NCBI GenBank assembly: GCA_024682035.1
Contig: JAIKZS010000111.1
Span: forward strand, 1 to 32,265
DNA length: 32,265 nucleotides
Direction of reading: 5' to 3'
Source: Bacteroidaceae bacterium
GTDB taxonomy: Bacteria > Bacteroidota > Bacteroidia > Bacteroidales > Bacteroidaceae
Under the pieces are notes generated by a model that saw only the letters and a program-made list of their open reading frames with translations, ran no database searches and had not been told where the DNA came from. Made by a program: the position numbers and the translations under genes. Positions 1 through 8,239 of this stretch are shown here, piece by piece. Each line of letters starts with the position of its first letter. Position 1 is the first letter of the stretch.

Positions 1-213
1 ACTGGTGGCAACTCAGGCAGCCCCGTTATGAACAATGCAGGAGAACTAATAGGCATTGCATTCGACGGCAACTGGGAGTCTTTAAGTGGTGACATTAATT
101 TCGACAACAACCTGCAACGTTGCATTGCAGTAGATATTCGATATGTGCTGTTCGTAATCGACAAATTGGGTGGTGCACAAAGATTGATTGATGAAATGAC
201 AATTCTTAATTAA
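1..213 (+). CDS. S46 family dipeptidyl-peptidase, C-terminal fragment (DPP7-like)
   Basis: This is the last 70 residues of a gene that begins before the window; the frame is open from base 1 to TAA at 211-213. Residues 1-9 (TGGNSGSPV) are the catalytic-serine motif of the S46 family, periplasmic exopeptidases that remove dipeptides from peptide N termini. The motif FDGNWE follows. In this family the residue 18 positions after the catalytic serine sets P1 specificity: Gly in DPP7 (hydrophobic), Arg in DPP11 (Asp/Glu). Here it is Gly, so I infer DPP7-type specificity. It reads in the same direction as the serine ammonia-lyase gene 46 nt downstream, so peptide uptake and serine catabolism may be co-transcribed. 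The catalytic His and Asp lie outside the window. Confidence 0.85.
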   Translation, partial: TGGNSGSPVMNNAGELIGIAFDGNWESLSGDINFDNNLQRCIAVDIRYVLFVIDKLGGAQRLIDEMTILN

Positions 214-259
214 CATTGATTGCTGGGTATATGCCACTATAAGATGGAGGAACTTTAAA

Positions 260-1471
260 ATGAAAAGTATCAAAGAAATTTACAGAATCGGTGTGGGACC
301 ATCTAGTAGTCATACAATGGGTCCCAAACTAGCTTCACACCTATTCAAAGAGCGTCATCTTGATGCTTTCCGTTTTAAAGTAACACTCTATGGCAGTTTG
401 GCAGCTACTGGCAAAGGCCACTTAACTGACGTAGCCATCTGTGAAGAACTGGAATCTGTGGCTCCTGTACAAATTGTATGGGAGCCCAAGGTTTTCTTAC
501 CTTTCCATCCCAATGGAATGAACTTCAAGGCTATAGATAAAGACGAACACGTTATTGAAGACTGGACGGTGTATAGTGTAGGCGGTGGAGCCTTGGAAAC
601 AGAAAAAGGACCTGCAGGGATGCACAATACAGGCGACATTTATCCCATTACCAATTTAACAGATATCCAACAATGGTGTGATCGAACCGGCCGTAGTTAT
701 TGGGAATATGTAGCAAAATACGAAGATAATGACATCTGGAACTATCTGCAAGACGTGTGGACAGTAATGAAGGACTCCATAGCTAGAGGACTTGAAGCAG
801 AGGGTGTCTTGCCAGGCCCACTGAACCTAAGACGTAAAGCTATAACTTATTACCTAAGAGCAAATGGTTATCAAGGCACTCTTAGATCCAGAGGTATGGT
901 ATTTGCTTATGCTTTGGCTGTAAGTGAAGAGAATGCGTCAGGTGGTAGAATAGTAACAGCCCCAACATGTGGTAGTTGTGGCGTATTGCCTGCTGTACTC
1001 TACTCTCTTCACCTAACGCATGATTTCAGCGACACCCGCATTCTTAGGGCCTTGGCTACAGCTGGACTGATTGGAAATATCGTAAAGGAAAATGCATCTA
1101 TTTCAGGAGCCGATGTGGGTTGCCAAGGTGAAGTAGGTGTAGCATGTGCTATGGCTTCTGCTGCTGCTTGTCAATTGTTTGGAGGTAGTCCTTCACAAAT
1201 TGAATATGCTGCCGAAATGGGATTAGAACATCATCTAGGTATGACATGCGATCCAGTATGTGGCCTCGTTCAGATTCCATGCATTGAGCGCAATGCATAC
1301 GCAGCTGCCCGTGCCTTAGATGCCAATATCTTTGCCACTTTCACCGATGGACACCATCGTGTATCCTTCGACCATGTAGTTGATGTAATGAATAAAACAG
1401 GTCACGACCTACCATCTCTTTATAAAGAGACCAGCGAAGGAGGCTTAGCAAAACTAAAAATTGATTATTGA
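260..1471 (+). CDS. sdaA: L-serine ammonia-lyase, iron-sulfur dependent, single chain
   Basis: Deaminates L-serine to pyruvate and ammonia in the cytoplasm with a [4Fe-4S] cluster. Seen in the 403-residue product: GPSSSHTMGP at about residues 13-22 (the family signature), then ENASGGRIVTAPTCGSCG and three cysteines in the usual cluster-binding contexts (GCQGEVG, MTCDPVCG and IPCIERN). Both the beta and alpha regions are in one polypeptide, as in E. coli SdaA (about 454 residues), so this is a compact single-chain form. The extra cysteines in APTCGSC and DPVCG differ from the Asn/Ala/Gly commonly seen there. The ATG at 260 follows GGAGG at 247-251, a good ribosome site. It converges on hisB with only 29 nt between stops and no clear terminator hairpin. 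Confidence 0.93.
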   Translation: MKSIKEIYRIGVGPSSSHTMGPKLASHLFKERHLDAFRFKVTLYGSLAATGKGHLTDVAICEELESVAPVQIVWEPKVFLPFHPNGMNFKAIDKDEHVIEDWTVYSVGGGALETEKGPAGMHNTGDIYPITNLTDIQQWCDRTGRSYWEYVAKYEDNDIWNYLQDVWTVMKDSIARGLEAEGVLPGPLNLRRKAITYYLRANGYQGTLRSRGMVFAYALAVSEENASGGRIVTAPTCGSCGVLPAVLYSLHLTHDFSDTRILRALATAGLIGNIVKENASISGADVGCQGEVGVACAMASAAACQLFGGSPSQIEYAAEMGLEHHLGMTCDPVCGLVQIPCIERNAYAAARALDANIFATFTDGHHRVSFDHVVDVMNKTGHDLPSLYKETSEGGLAKLKIDY

Positions 1472-1500
1472 CATTAATCGCTCTACACTTATACCATTAA

Positions 1501-2622
1501 TTAGAGTGTTCCTTTAGAAGAAGGAAGTTCATAATGGTAAATGTCTCTTTTTACAGCCATTTTGATGGCACGAGCCAATGCCTTAAAAATACCTTCAATT
1601 TTATGGTGTTCGTTTTGCCCTTCAGCTTTGATATTTAAATTCATTTTAGCTGCATCGCTAAGTGACTTAAAGAAATGTAAAAACATCTCTGTTGGCATCT
1701 CTCCTATTTTCTCACGCTTAAAATCGGCATCCCATACTAACCAGGGGCGACCTCCGAAATCTAAGCACACTTGACAAAGGCAATCATCCATAGGTAAGCT
1801 ATAACCATAGCGCTCAATACCTCGCTTATTGCCTAAAGCCTTATATAAACATTCACCCAAAGCCAATGCTGTATCTTCAATAGTATGGTGTTCATCTACC
1901 TCTAAATCACCTTTCACATGGATGACTAAATCAAGCCCTCCATGTTTGCCTATTTGTTCCAGCATATGATCAAAGAACCCCAAGCCTGTAGTAATGTCAC
2001 AAACGCCATTGCCATCAAGGTTCAAGGCCACTTCAATATCAGTCTCGCGAGTGGTGCGCCTTACTTGTGCCTTTCGCTCGCCAGCAAATAAGAACTCAGC
2101 TACACGATCCCAGTCATTGGAAGCCATTACACAACAATTCTTCAAATCATCTCGCCCTTCTAAAGAGCTCATATCAGGTTGCAACAAAATGGCTTTACAA
2201 CCCAGATTTTTGGCCAACTCAACGTCAGTTGGCCGGTCGCCTATAACAAAACTATTGGACAAATCATAAAGTTCATTGTTCATATAGTGTTGCAACATGC
2301 CAGTTCTAGGTTTACGATTGGGCGAATTGTCTTCAGGCATAGAAGGATCAATACATACCTCATCAAAAGTCACACCTTCGCCCTCTAGAGTCTGCATTAC
2401 TAAGTTGTGTACAGGCCAGAATGAATCAGCAGGAAAAGACGATGTTCCCAAACCATCTTGGTTGGTGACCATCACGAAACGAAAGTCAAGCTTACTGCGA
2501 ATAAATCCTAAATTCTTCATGACCTTAGGATAGAATTTCAACTTTTCAAACGCATCCAGCTGATAATCAATGGGAGGTTCTATAACCAACGTGCCATCCC
2601 TATCTATAAATAAAACTTTCAT
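1501..2622 (-). CDS. hisB: Bifunctional histidinol-phosphatase / imidazoleglycerol-phosphate dehydratase
   Basis: Catalyses two steps of histidine synthesis: dehydration of imidazoleglycerol phosphate (C-terminal half) and dephosphorylation of histidinol phosphate (N-terminal HAD half). The product is 373 residues. HAD motif I is DRDG at 7-10; the IGPD half has FFDHM near 216 and DEHHTIED near 243, plus EHHKIE near 338, which supply the metal-binding histidines. The open frame extends to a GTG at 2637, but the ATG at 2622 is preceded by AGGAGG (2624-2629 on the complement) and is the better start. All four residues corresponding to the zinc ligands of E. coli HisB-N (C92, H94, C100, C102) are replaced (D, S, S, N). 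Last gene of the his operon, 47 nt after hisDC. Confidence 0.95.
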   Translation of the reverse strand: MKVLFIDRDGTLVIEPPIDYQLDAFEKLKFYPKVMKNLGFIRSKLDFRFVMVTNQDGLGTSSFPADSFWPVHNLVMQTLEGEGVTFDEVCIDPSMPEDNSPNRKPRTGMLQHYMNNELYDLSNSFVIGDRPTDVELAKNLGCKAILLQPDMSSLEGRDDLKNCCVMASNDWDRVAEFLFAGERKAQVRRTTRETDIEVALNLDGNGVCDITTGLGFFDHMLEQIGKHGGLDLVIHVKGDLEVDEHHTIEDTALALGECLYKALGNKRGIERYGYSLPMDDCLCQVCLDFGGRPWLVWDADFKREKIGEMPTEMFLHFFKSLSDAAKMNLNIKAEGQNEHHKIEGIFKALARAIKMAVKRDIYHYELPSSKGTL

Positions 2623-2669
2623 AATTCCTCCTATCACTTTTTATATTCCTAATCAATGCCCCTTACTTT

Positions 2670-5042
2670 CTACACTGTACGCCCTTCTCCATACGCTTTC
2701 AGCGCTTTTATCAGTGTATTATTCTCTTCAGGAGTTCCAATCGTTATTCTCAAACAATTATTACACAACGTAACTGTGTGTCTATTTCTTACAATAATGC
2801 CTTCAGTCACTAAATAGCGGTAAATAGCATTAGCATCCGTCACGCGAGCAAGGAAGAAATTGGCATCTGATGGGAATACTTTCTCGGTAAGCGGCAACAG
2901 AGCAAAAAGTCGCATGAGTCGTGTGCGTTCTTCCTTCAATATTGTCACCCACTCTTTTGTTTGCTGAAAATTACGCAAAGCCTCAAGAGCTTGTTGCTGC
3001 GTCAGCATATTCACATTATAGGGGTATTTCACCTTATTAAATAATCCTATAATCTCTTGTGAAGCAAAAGCCATTCCCAAACGTATGGCTGCACATCCCC
3101 AAGCTTTAGAAAGGGTTTGCAGCACAATAAGATTAGGATATTTATCTAGCCACTTTGTAAACGAGGGTTGATCAGAGAAGTCAAAGTAAGCCTCATCCAC
3201 CACCACAATGCCACTAAAGGCCTGTAATAGGGCTTCCACTTCTTTATGATTCATGTCATTACCCGTTGGGTTGTTAGGACTGCACAAAAACATTAGTTTT
3301 GTATGGTAGTCTGCCAAAGCCAACATATCTTTAGCAGCAAATTGAAATTCTTCGTTTAAAGAAACCTTGCGATATTCTACATCGTTCACATCAGCACACA
3401 CTTTATACATGCCATAACTGGGGTCGATAGCCACTACATTATCAACACCAGGATTGCAAAATACACGATATAGCAGATCAATAGCCTCATCACTACCATT
3501 ACCGCAAAAAATGCAGTCTTCGCGCACACCCTTCACTTTGGCTATCTCATGCTTTAATTCCTTTTGCAATGGATCAGGATATCTGTTAATTGGAGCGTTA
3601 TATGGATTTTCATTGGCATCAAGAAATACACTAGCTTCAACACCACTATATTCATCACGAGCACAAGAATATGGAGCTAAGTTCCAGATATTTTTTCGCA
3701 CTAATTTCTCAAGGCTGAAAGACGACTGAATAGCGTTGCAAGTTATACTCTCAACACCAAATTTACGACTTTGCAAACGTACAGTCACTGCATTCTTATG
3801 GGCATCAAGTTGTTCGTTGGAAGCCATTACTTCAATGGCCTTACCTATATTACCAATACCTTGTGCTGTAAGTTCTTGATAGGTTATTTTACGGCAGAAG
3901 CTGTCAAGATTTACACCATTATATGCTTTAGCATAACCGTTTGTAGGCAACGTATGATTAGTACCCGAAGCATAATCTCCTGCACTTTCGCAGGCATATT
4001 CGCCTAAGAAAATCGATCCAGCATTAACAATACGCTTAGCCACTTCATTATAGTTGCGCGTTTGAATAATCAAATGTTCAGGTGCATATTCATTGGTCAT
4101 TTCTATAGCCTCATCCATATCTTTTACCAATATCAGTCGACTGTTTTTTAACGATTTACTAGCTATATCCTTGCGTGTCAATCGAGTCAGTTGAAGTTCT
4201 ACCTCTTTCATGACTGCTTGTTGTAAAGACACAGATGTTGTGATCAGCATTGCTTGACTATCAACACCATGTTCTGCTTGACTCAGCAAATCAGCTGCTA
4301 TAAATTCAGGGTTAGCTGTTTCATCGGCCAATACCATTACCTCAGACGGTCCTGCTGGCATATCTATGGCAACATCGCCCAAGCTAACTACCTGTTTAGC
4401 TGCAGTAACATACTGATTACCAGGTCCAAATATCTTATAAACACGAGGCACTGTATTTGTTCCATAAGCCATTGCGCCTATGGCTTGCACACCACCAATC
4501 TTAAAAATATGATTTACTCCAGCAGTTTTGGCTGCAAACAATACAGCAGGATGTACCTTACCGTTGCGTGACGGAGGCGTACAAAGTACAATTTCACGAC
4601 ATCCAGCTATTTTTGCAGGTATGGCCAACATGAGCACAGTAGAAAACAAGGGTGCCGTTCCTCCTGGAATATACAATCCCACTCGCTCAATAGCTATTGA
4701 TTGTTGCCAACAAGTTACACCAGGCTGGGTTTGAACTTGAACCCCTGCAAAACGTTGCGCTTCGTGAAATTTAGTAATGTTACTCTTCGCCAATATAATG
4801 GCGTTCTTCAGATCATCACTAACCAAAGTCTCCGCTTCTTGGATTTCATCTTCAGTTACCTGTAAGCTAGCAAGCCTCACATGATCGTAGGTTTCTTCAT
4901 AGCTAAACACAGCCTCATCACCGTTGTATTTCACTTGGTCAAGAATGCCCTTCACCATTTCATTAAGGTGCACTGTGTTCAGCACAGGCCTCGTGAGTAA
5001 CTTATCCCACGTTTTTCTTTCTGGATAATTAACTAGTATCAT
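2670..5042 (-). CDS. hisDC: Fused histidinol dehydrogenase - histidinol-phosphate aminotransferase (HisD-HisC)
   Basis: One uninterrupted 790-residue frame carries two complete histidine enzymes. Residues 1 to about 427 are histidinol dehydrogenase: the zinc ligands Q255, H258, D356 and H415 and the catalytic E322-H323 each sit exactly four positions before the E. coli numbering (Q259, H262, D360, H419, E326, H327). Residues about 443-790 are the PLP aminotransferase: LDANENPY near 474, SPNNPTG near 588, VDEAYF near 615, and the PLP lysine K646 in TLSKAWG. The linker (about 428-442) has no stop and no methionine; the only start-like codon near the junction is a GTG at 3701 with a poor ribosome site. 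So the two genes usually found separate are translated as one protein. It starts with ATG at 5042, 74 nt after hisG, without a strong Shine-Dalgarno. Confidence 0.93.
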   Translation of the reverse strand: MILVNYPERKTWDKLLTRPVLNTVHLNEMVKGILDQVKYNGDEAVFSYEETYDHVRLASLQVTEDEIQEAETLVSDDLKNAIILAKSNITKFHEAQRFAGVQVQTQPGVTCWQQSIAIERVGLYIPGGTAPLFSTVLMLAIPAKIAGCREIVLCTPPSRNGKVHPAVLFAAKTAGVNHIFKIGGVQAIGAMAYGTNTVPRVYKIFGPGNQYVTAAKQVVSLGDVAIDMPAGPSEVMVLADETANPEFIAADLLSQAEHGVDSQAMLITTSVSLQQAVMKEVELQLTRLTRKDIASKSLKNSRLILVKDMDEAIEMTNEYAPEHLIIQTRNYNEVAKRIVNAGSIFLGEYACESAGDYASGTNHTLPTNGYAKAYNGVNLDSFCRKITYQELTAQGIGNIGKAIEVMASNEQLDAHKNAVTVRLQSRKFGVESITCNAIQSSFSLEKLVRKNIWNLAPYSCARDEYSGVEASVFLDANENPYNAPINRYPDPLQKELKHEIAKVKGVREDCIFCGNGSDEAIDLLYRVFCNPGVDNVVAIDPSYGMYKVCADVNDVEYRKVSLNEEFQFAAKDMLALADYHTKLMFLCSPNNPTGNDMNHKEVEALLQAFSGIVVVDEAYFDFSDQPSFTKWLDKYPNLIVLQTLSKAWGCAAIRLGMAFASQEIIGLFNKVKYPYNVNMLTQQQALEALRNFQQTKEWVTILKEERTRLMRLFALLPLTEKVFPSDANFFLARVTDANAIYRYLVTEGIIVRNRHTVTLCNNCLRITIGTPEENNTLIKALKAYGEGRTV

Positions 5043-5116
5043 GGTTTAATTATATTGACCATTAGTCATTTACTGTAAATTAGAACACATCTAATCTATT
5101 AACAATAAACGATAAA

Positions 5117-5968
5117 CTAAACTATCATTTTTTCAATTGGAATAACCAAAATTCCTTGTGCGCCCAGCTCTTTAAGCTTGCCTATTATTTCCCAAAAACG
5201 TTTTTGGTCAAGCACAGTGTGCACAGAGCACCAGCCTTCTTCTGCAAGAGGCATTACTGTAGGACTCTTAATGCCAGGTAGTACAGCAATAATTTCATCC
5301 AAATTGGCCTTAGGAGCATTCATCAGTACATATTTCTTGTCCTCTGCTGCCCTCACAGCATCAATGCGGAATAACAATTCATCTAATATTGCTCGTTTGT
5401 CTTCGCTAATATGACGATTGCCTATGAGCAATGCCTCACTTTTCATCACCACCTCTACTTCTTTCAGGTGATTACTAACCAATGTAGAACCAGAGCTTAC
5501 AATATCAAATATTGCATCGGCTAAACCTATGCCTGGGCTAATTTCCACAGATCCTGTAATTACATGGATATCAGCCTGTACACCTTTGTTAACTAAAAAT
5601 TTTTTGAGTATAACTGGATAACTAGTGGCAATTTTTTTACCCTCAAACCACTGTACACCTTGGTATTCCGTGCTCTTTGGTACAGCCAATGATAGACGAC
5701 ATTTGCTGAAGCCCAATCGCTTAACGATTTCAGCATCTTCATCACGCTCCATAAATTCGTTTTCACCTACAATGCCTATATCAGCTACACCGCTTGCTAC
5801 GGTTTGTGGTATATCATCATCGCGTAAAAACAGCACTTCGAGGGGGAAGTTACTTGCCTGCACCAACAAAGTTCTTTTCATTAAATTCAGTTTGATGTCT
5901 GATTCCGCCAGAAACGACATCGTTTCGTCATACAGACGACCTTTCGATTGAACAGCTATTCTTAACAT
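5117..5968 (-). CDS. hisG: ATP phosphoribosyltransferase, long form
   Basis: Commits ATP and PRPP to histidine synthesis in the cytoplasm. The 283-residue product starts LRIAVQSKGRL and has the PRPP-binding loop at about 155-166 (DIVSSGSTLVSN). The C-terminal part from about 212 (LMNAP, then GIKSPTVMPL, ending VIPIEKMIV) is the ACT-like regulatory domain of the long form, which binds histidine as feedback inhibitor and does not need HisZ. First structural gene of the operon: its ATG lies 22 nt after the attenuator terminator hairpin (5991-6018), so its expression should depend on readthrough. No strong Shine-Dalgarno is seen ahead of the ATG. Confidence 0.96.
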   Translation of the reverse strand: MLRIAVQSKGRLYDETMSFLAESDIKLNLMKRTLLVQASNFPLEVLFLRDDDIPQTVASGVADIGIVGENEFMERDEDAEIVKRLGFSKCRLSLAVPKSTEYQGVQWFEGKKIATSYPVILKKFLVNKGVQADIHVITGSVEISPGIGLADAIFDIVSSGSTLVSNHLKEVEVVMKSEALLIGNRHISEDKRAILDELLFRIDAVRAAEDKKYVLMNAPKANLDEIIAVLPGIKSPTVMPLAEEGWCSVHTVLDQKRFWEIIGKLKELGAQGILVIPIEKMIV

Positions 5969-5990
5969 GCTACTTAATAATTATAAATAA

Positions 5991-6018
5991 AGGCTTACCG
6001 CTTTTTATCGGTAAGCCT
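5991..6018 (-). terminator. Attenuator terminator hairpin of the his operon
   Basis: AGGCTTACCG and CGGTAAGCCT form a perfect 10-bp stem around an 8-nt loop. On the minus strand the stem is followed by TTTATTTATAATTATT, a U-rich run. It lies between the leader peptide and hisG, 22 nt before the hisG start, which is the place expected for an attenuator terminator. Its 5' arm can pair instead with 6059-6067. Confidence 0.85.
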
Positions 6019-6069
6019 CTATATTTATGTTTCCAGATATTCACATACATACCATTCCGCCCACCGAGA
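5991..6069 (-). promoter_or_regulatory. Histidine attenuator: antiterminator and terminator alternatives
   Basis: Directly after the leader-peptide stop, TCGGTGGGC (6067 down to 6059) can pair with GCTTACCGA (6016 down to 6008), the 5' arm of the terminator, giving 9 bp with two G-U pairs. The two structures exclude each other. A ribosome stalled on the His codons (6099-6082) would leave 6067-6059 free, so the antiterminator forms and hisG is transcribed. A ribosome reaching the stop at 6072-6070 would cover that strand and let the terminator form. This is the enterobacterial his mechanism inferred from sequence geometry; the pairing is seen, the regulation is inference. Confidence 0.75.
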
Positions 6070-6117
6070 TTATTCGCTAGGATGCTTATGGTGATGATGT
6101 GAAACTGTATAATTCAT
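6070..6117 (-). CDS. hisL: Histidine operon leader peptide
   Basis: A 15-codon frame encodes MNYTVSHHHHKHPSE and stops at TAA (6070-6072). Five of six consecutive codons (6099 down to 6082) are histidine (CAT CAT CAC CAT AAG CAT). It lies between a his promoter and a terminator hairpin ahead of hisG. It is comparable in length and design to the E. coli his leader peptide, which carries seven consecutive histidines, but here a lysine interrupts the run. The ATG has no Shine-Dalgarno and is only about 18-20 nt after the predicted transcription start. The role as a sensor of charged tRNA-His is inferred from composition and position. Confidence 0.85.
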   Translation of the reverse strand: MNYTVSHHHHKHPSE

Positions 6118-6140
6118 ACAACACGTTTTAAAAGTTGCTG

Positions 6141-6172
6141 CAAATTTACACGTTTTGAAATAAACTGCCAAA
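6141..6172 (-). promoter_or_regulatory. Promoter of the his operon (Bacteroidetes type)
   Basis: On the minus strand, -33 TTTG (6172-6169) and -7 TAAATTTG (6148-6141) are separated by 20 nt, a full match to the sigma-ABfr consensus. Transcription should start near 6135, just ahead of the leader-peptide ATG at 6117. Confidence 0.75.
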
Positions 6173-6212
6173 CATTTTATCTTTTTTATAATGTTTTTTA
6201 ATCAAATCTACC

Positions 6213-6220
6213 TATATTCG
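6213..6220 (+). promoter_or_regulatory. Possible -7 box for the serine hydrolase gene
   Basis: TATATTCG is one base from TAnnTTTG and lies 23 nt ahead of the ATG at 6244. No clear -33 element is present at the right distance, so this is a weak call. Confidence 0.4.
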
Positions 6221-6243
6221 CAGACAAGTAAAAAAAAATACCC

Positions 6244-7734
6244 ATGAAAAAACATATCATTACTTTTCTATCAGCCACATTGCTGGGTATAGCTTCTTTT
6301 GCGCAAGTGAACGACTTGCCACGCTCAACTCCTGAACGCGAAGGTGTGCCATCTCATGTAGTATCAACTTTGCTCGACTCATTGTTTGCCATTCCGCAAA
6401 CAAACATACACAGCGTGATGATGCTCCGTAACGGGAAAGTGATTGCCGAGGTTTATCCCACCCCATTTAAAGCAGAATACCAACACACCCAATATTCTTG
6501 TTCTAAAACTTTCGTTAGCGCTGCTATTGGATTGGCCGTTGATGCCAATTTGCTAAGGGTAACAGACCGCGTTGCAACATTCTTCCCCGACAAATTACCT
6601 GATGAAGTTTCACCAGAGCTTGCTGCAATGAGCATACATGATTTACTCATCATGGCCTCGGGTATTGATCCCGATGGTAGTTTAAGGGCCAACAATATTA
6701 ATTGGATAGAACCTTTGTTAGCAAAAACCGTCAAAACACCTGGCAAAGAATTTAAATATGATTCACTCTGCACTTATCTGTTAAGTGCCATTGTGCAAAA
6801 AGTTACAGGTAAGACCGTACTCTCATATCTCCAAGAAAATATATTTAATGAGTTACATATAGAAAAGGTGTCATGGGAAGAGAGCCCCGAAGGTATTACC
6901 ACCGGTGGATGGGGATTATTCATCCAACCAGAAAGCTTGGCTAAAATGGGTCAATTGCTGCTGCAGAAAGGTAGCTGGAATGGAAAACAACTGCTATCAG
7001 AAGCGTGGGTAAACCAGATGATGCATTCACACATTGACACAGGTGACGGTCGATATTACGGCTATCAAATGTGGGAAGCATCAAAAGATGGGGCTTTCCG
7101 CGCAGATGGACGATTTGGTCAATATATAGTAGTGATGCCCAAGCAAGACATGGTGGTGGTAGTAACACAATGCAGCAATGCTCCTAATCCGTGGTTAATA
7201 ACACGACTACTGGCTCCTGTCGTACAAAAAGAAGTCTTGATTACTGATAAAGATTATGAGAATTTACAGCTTAAGTTGCAAAAATATAGCTATCCTACTG
7301 TAGGAGGTAAAGCTAAGAGCAGTATCGCTAAAAAGCTATCAGGAAAATCATTCATATTAGCTGATAATCAATTTGGTTGGCGTAAAATTAGTTTCGAACA
7401 AGGCGACAAACAACTTCTTGTTGTTATTACCAATGAGCAAGGCATACGTAGTGAGTTGTCATCTGGCTACCGCCATTGGAATACAAGTTGGACAGAAGCC
7501 CATCCTCCTTATTCTATGAATGCACAACAAAAGTTCAAAGGTATTGAAGGTCCATTTGCAGTTGCAGCTTGTTATGGATGGTCATCTACCAATACCCTGC
7601 GCCTTAATCTGCAATATGTAAATTGGATCAGTGCATTAGACGTTACTCTAACTTTCAAAGACAACTCTGTAAGCTTTAGTGTCCATAAAAACTACGAATC
7701 TGATGTCCCGCAATTTACAGGATCTTATAAATAG
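6244..7734 (+). CDS. Secreted serine hydrolase, beta-lactamase (class C) family
   Basis: A 496-residue protein with an N-terminal signal peptide (about 1-20, MKKHIITFLSATLLGIASFA) and a beta-lactamase/transpeptidase-like domain (about 29-340). The nucleophile motif SxxK is S85-C-S-K88; a YxS at about residue 170 in KYDSLCTY fits the second motif, and ADGRFGQ near 287 fits the third strand motif region. Relatives include D-amino-acid peptidases, esterases and PBP-like hydrolases; the substrate cannot be read from sequence. About 150 further residues after 345 form an extra domain that I do not recognise. It is followed 36 nt later by a small secreted protein and may be co-transcribed with it. 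Confidence 0.85.
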   Translation: MKKHIITFLSATLLGIASFAQVNDLPRSTPEREGVPSHVVSTLLDSLFAIPQTNIHSVMMLRNGKVIAEVYPTPFKAEYQHTQYSCSKTFVSAAIGLAVDANLLRVTDRVATFFPDKLPDEVSPELAAMSIHDLLIMASGIDPDGSLRANNINWIEPLLAKTVKTPGKEFKYDSLCTYLLSAIVQKVTGKTVLSYLQENIFNELHIEKVSWEESPEGITTGGWGLFIQPESLAKMGQLLLQKGSWNGKQLLSEAWVNQMMHSHIDTGDGRYYGYQMWEASKDGAFRADGRFGQYIVVMPKQDMVVVVTQCSNAPNPWLITRLLAPVVQKEVLITDKDYENLQLKLQKYSYPTVGGKAKSSIAKKLSGKSFILADNQFGWRKISFEQGDKQLLVVITNEQGIRSELSSGYRHWNTSWTEAHPPYSMNAQQKFKGIEGPFAVAACYGWSSTNTLRLNLQYVNWISALDVTLTFKDNSVSFSVHKNYESDVPQFTGSYK

Positions 7735-7770
7735 TTTAACTTAACACAAAATCTTTTAATGCACTGGTTC

Positions 7771-8154
7771 ATGAAAATAATAAAAAAAATAGGACTACTA
7801 AGTATGCTGCTATTAGTTATAACGCAGCTGTATGCTGGCAACACCATGCTGTCTTGGCAACAAGTGGATAGTACAAATAAAAGCTATAATAAGCTTCAGC
7901 TTGGACAGCCAGTATCAATCATTGAGAACTGCTATGGCACCGTGGTACCAGAAACTTTGGACAAGTTGGCAGAATATAGCCGCAATGATAACTTTGAGAT
8001 GTTTGCTACTTTTTTCAGATTTGGTTATGCCATCTATCTTGACAAAGACACTCGTGCCACTGTAATGAAGATACAAGGTAACAAAGTACTCATAAAACTA
8101 GACAATTATACTCAGTTTTGGGTTTTCGACACATCCCTACGTCCAATACTGTAA
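7771..8154 (+). CDS. Small secreted protein of unknown function
   Basis: A 127-residue protein that I do not recognise. The start at 7771 gives a classical signal peptide (MKIIKKIGLLSMLLLVITQLYA); an in-frame ATG at 7759 would add MHWF in front and is less likely. The mature part is about 105 residues. Its C-terminal 40 residues (YLDKDTRATVMKIQGNKVLI onward) alternate short strands and turns, loosely like an SH3-type beta barrel, which is a guess. It follows the serine hydrolase gene in the same direction with a short gap and could be its partner. No terminator is visible on its own strand before the convergent ald terminator at 8187-8218. Confidence 0.65.
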   Translation: MKIIKKIGLLSMLLLVITQLYAGNTMLSWQQVDSTNKSYNKLQLGQPVSIIENCYGTVVPETLDKLAEYSRNDNFEMFATFFRFGYAIYLDKDTRATVMKIQGNKVLIKLDNYTQFWVFDTSLRPIL

Positions 8155-8186
8155 TCATTACAACTTACACCCTACTTATTAATATC

Positions 8187-8218
8187 AAAAAAGGTGCAAC
8201 ACCTTACGATGCTGCACC
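8187..8218 (-). terminator. Intrinsic terminator of ald
   Basis: On the minus strand GGTGCAGC and GTTGCACC pair over 8 bp (one G-U) around a 10-nt loop and are followed directly by six T residues (8192-8187). It lies 22 nt after the ald stop. Confidence 0.8.
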
Positions 8219-8239
8219 AAAACACTCTATAGGTAAAAT

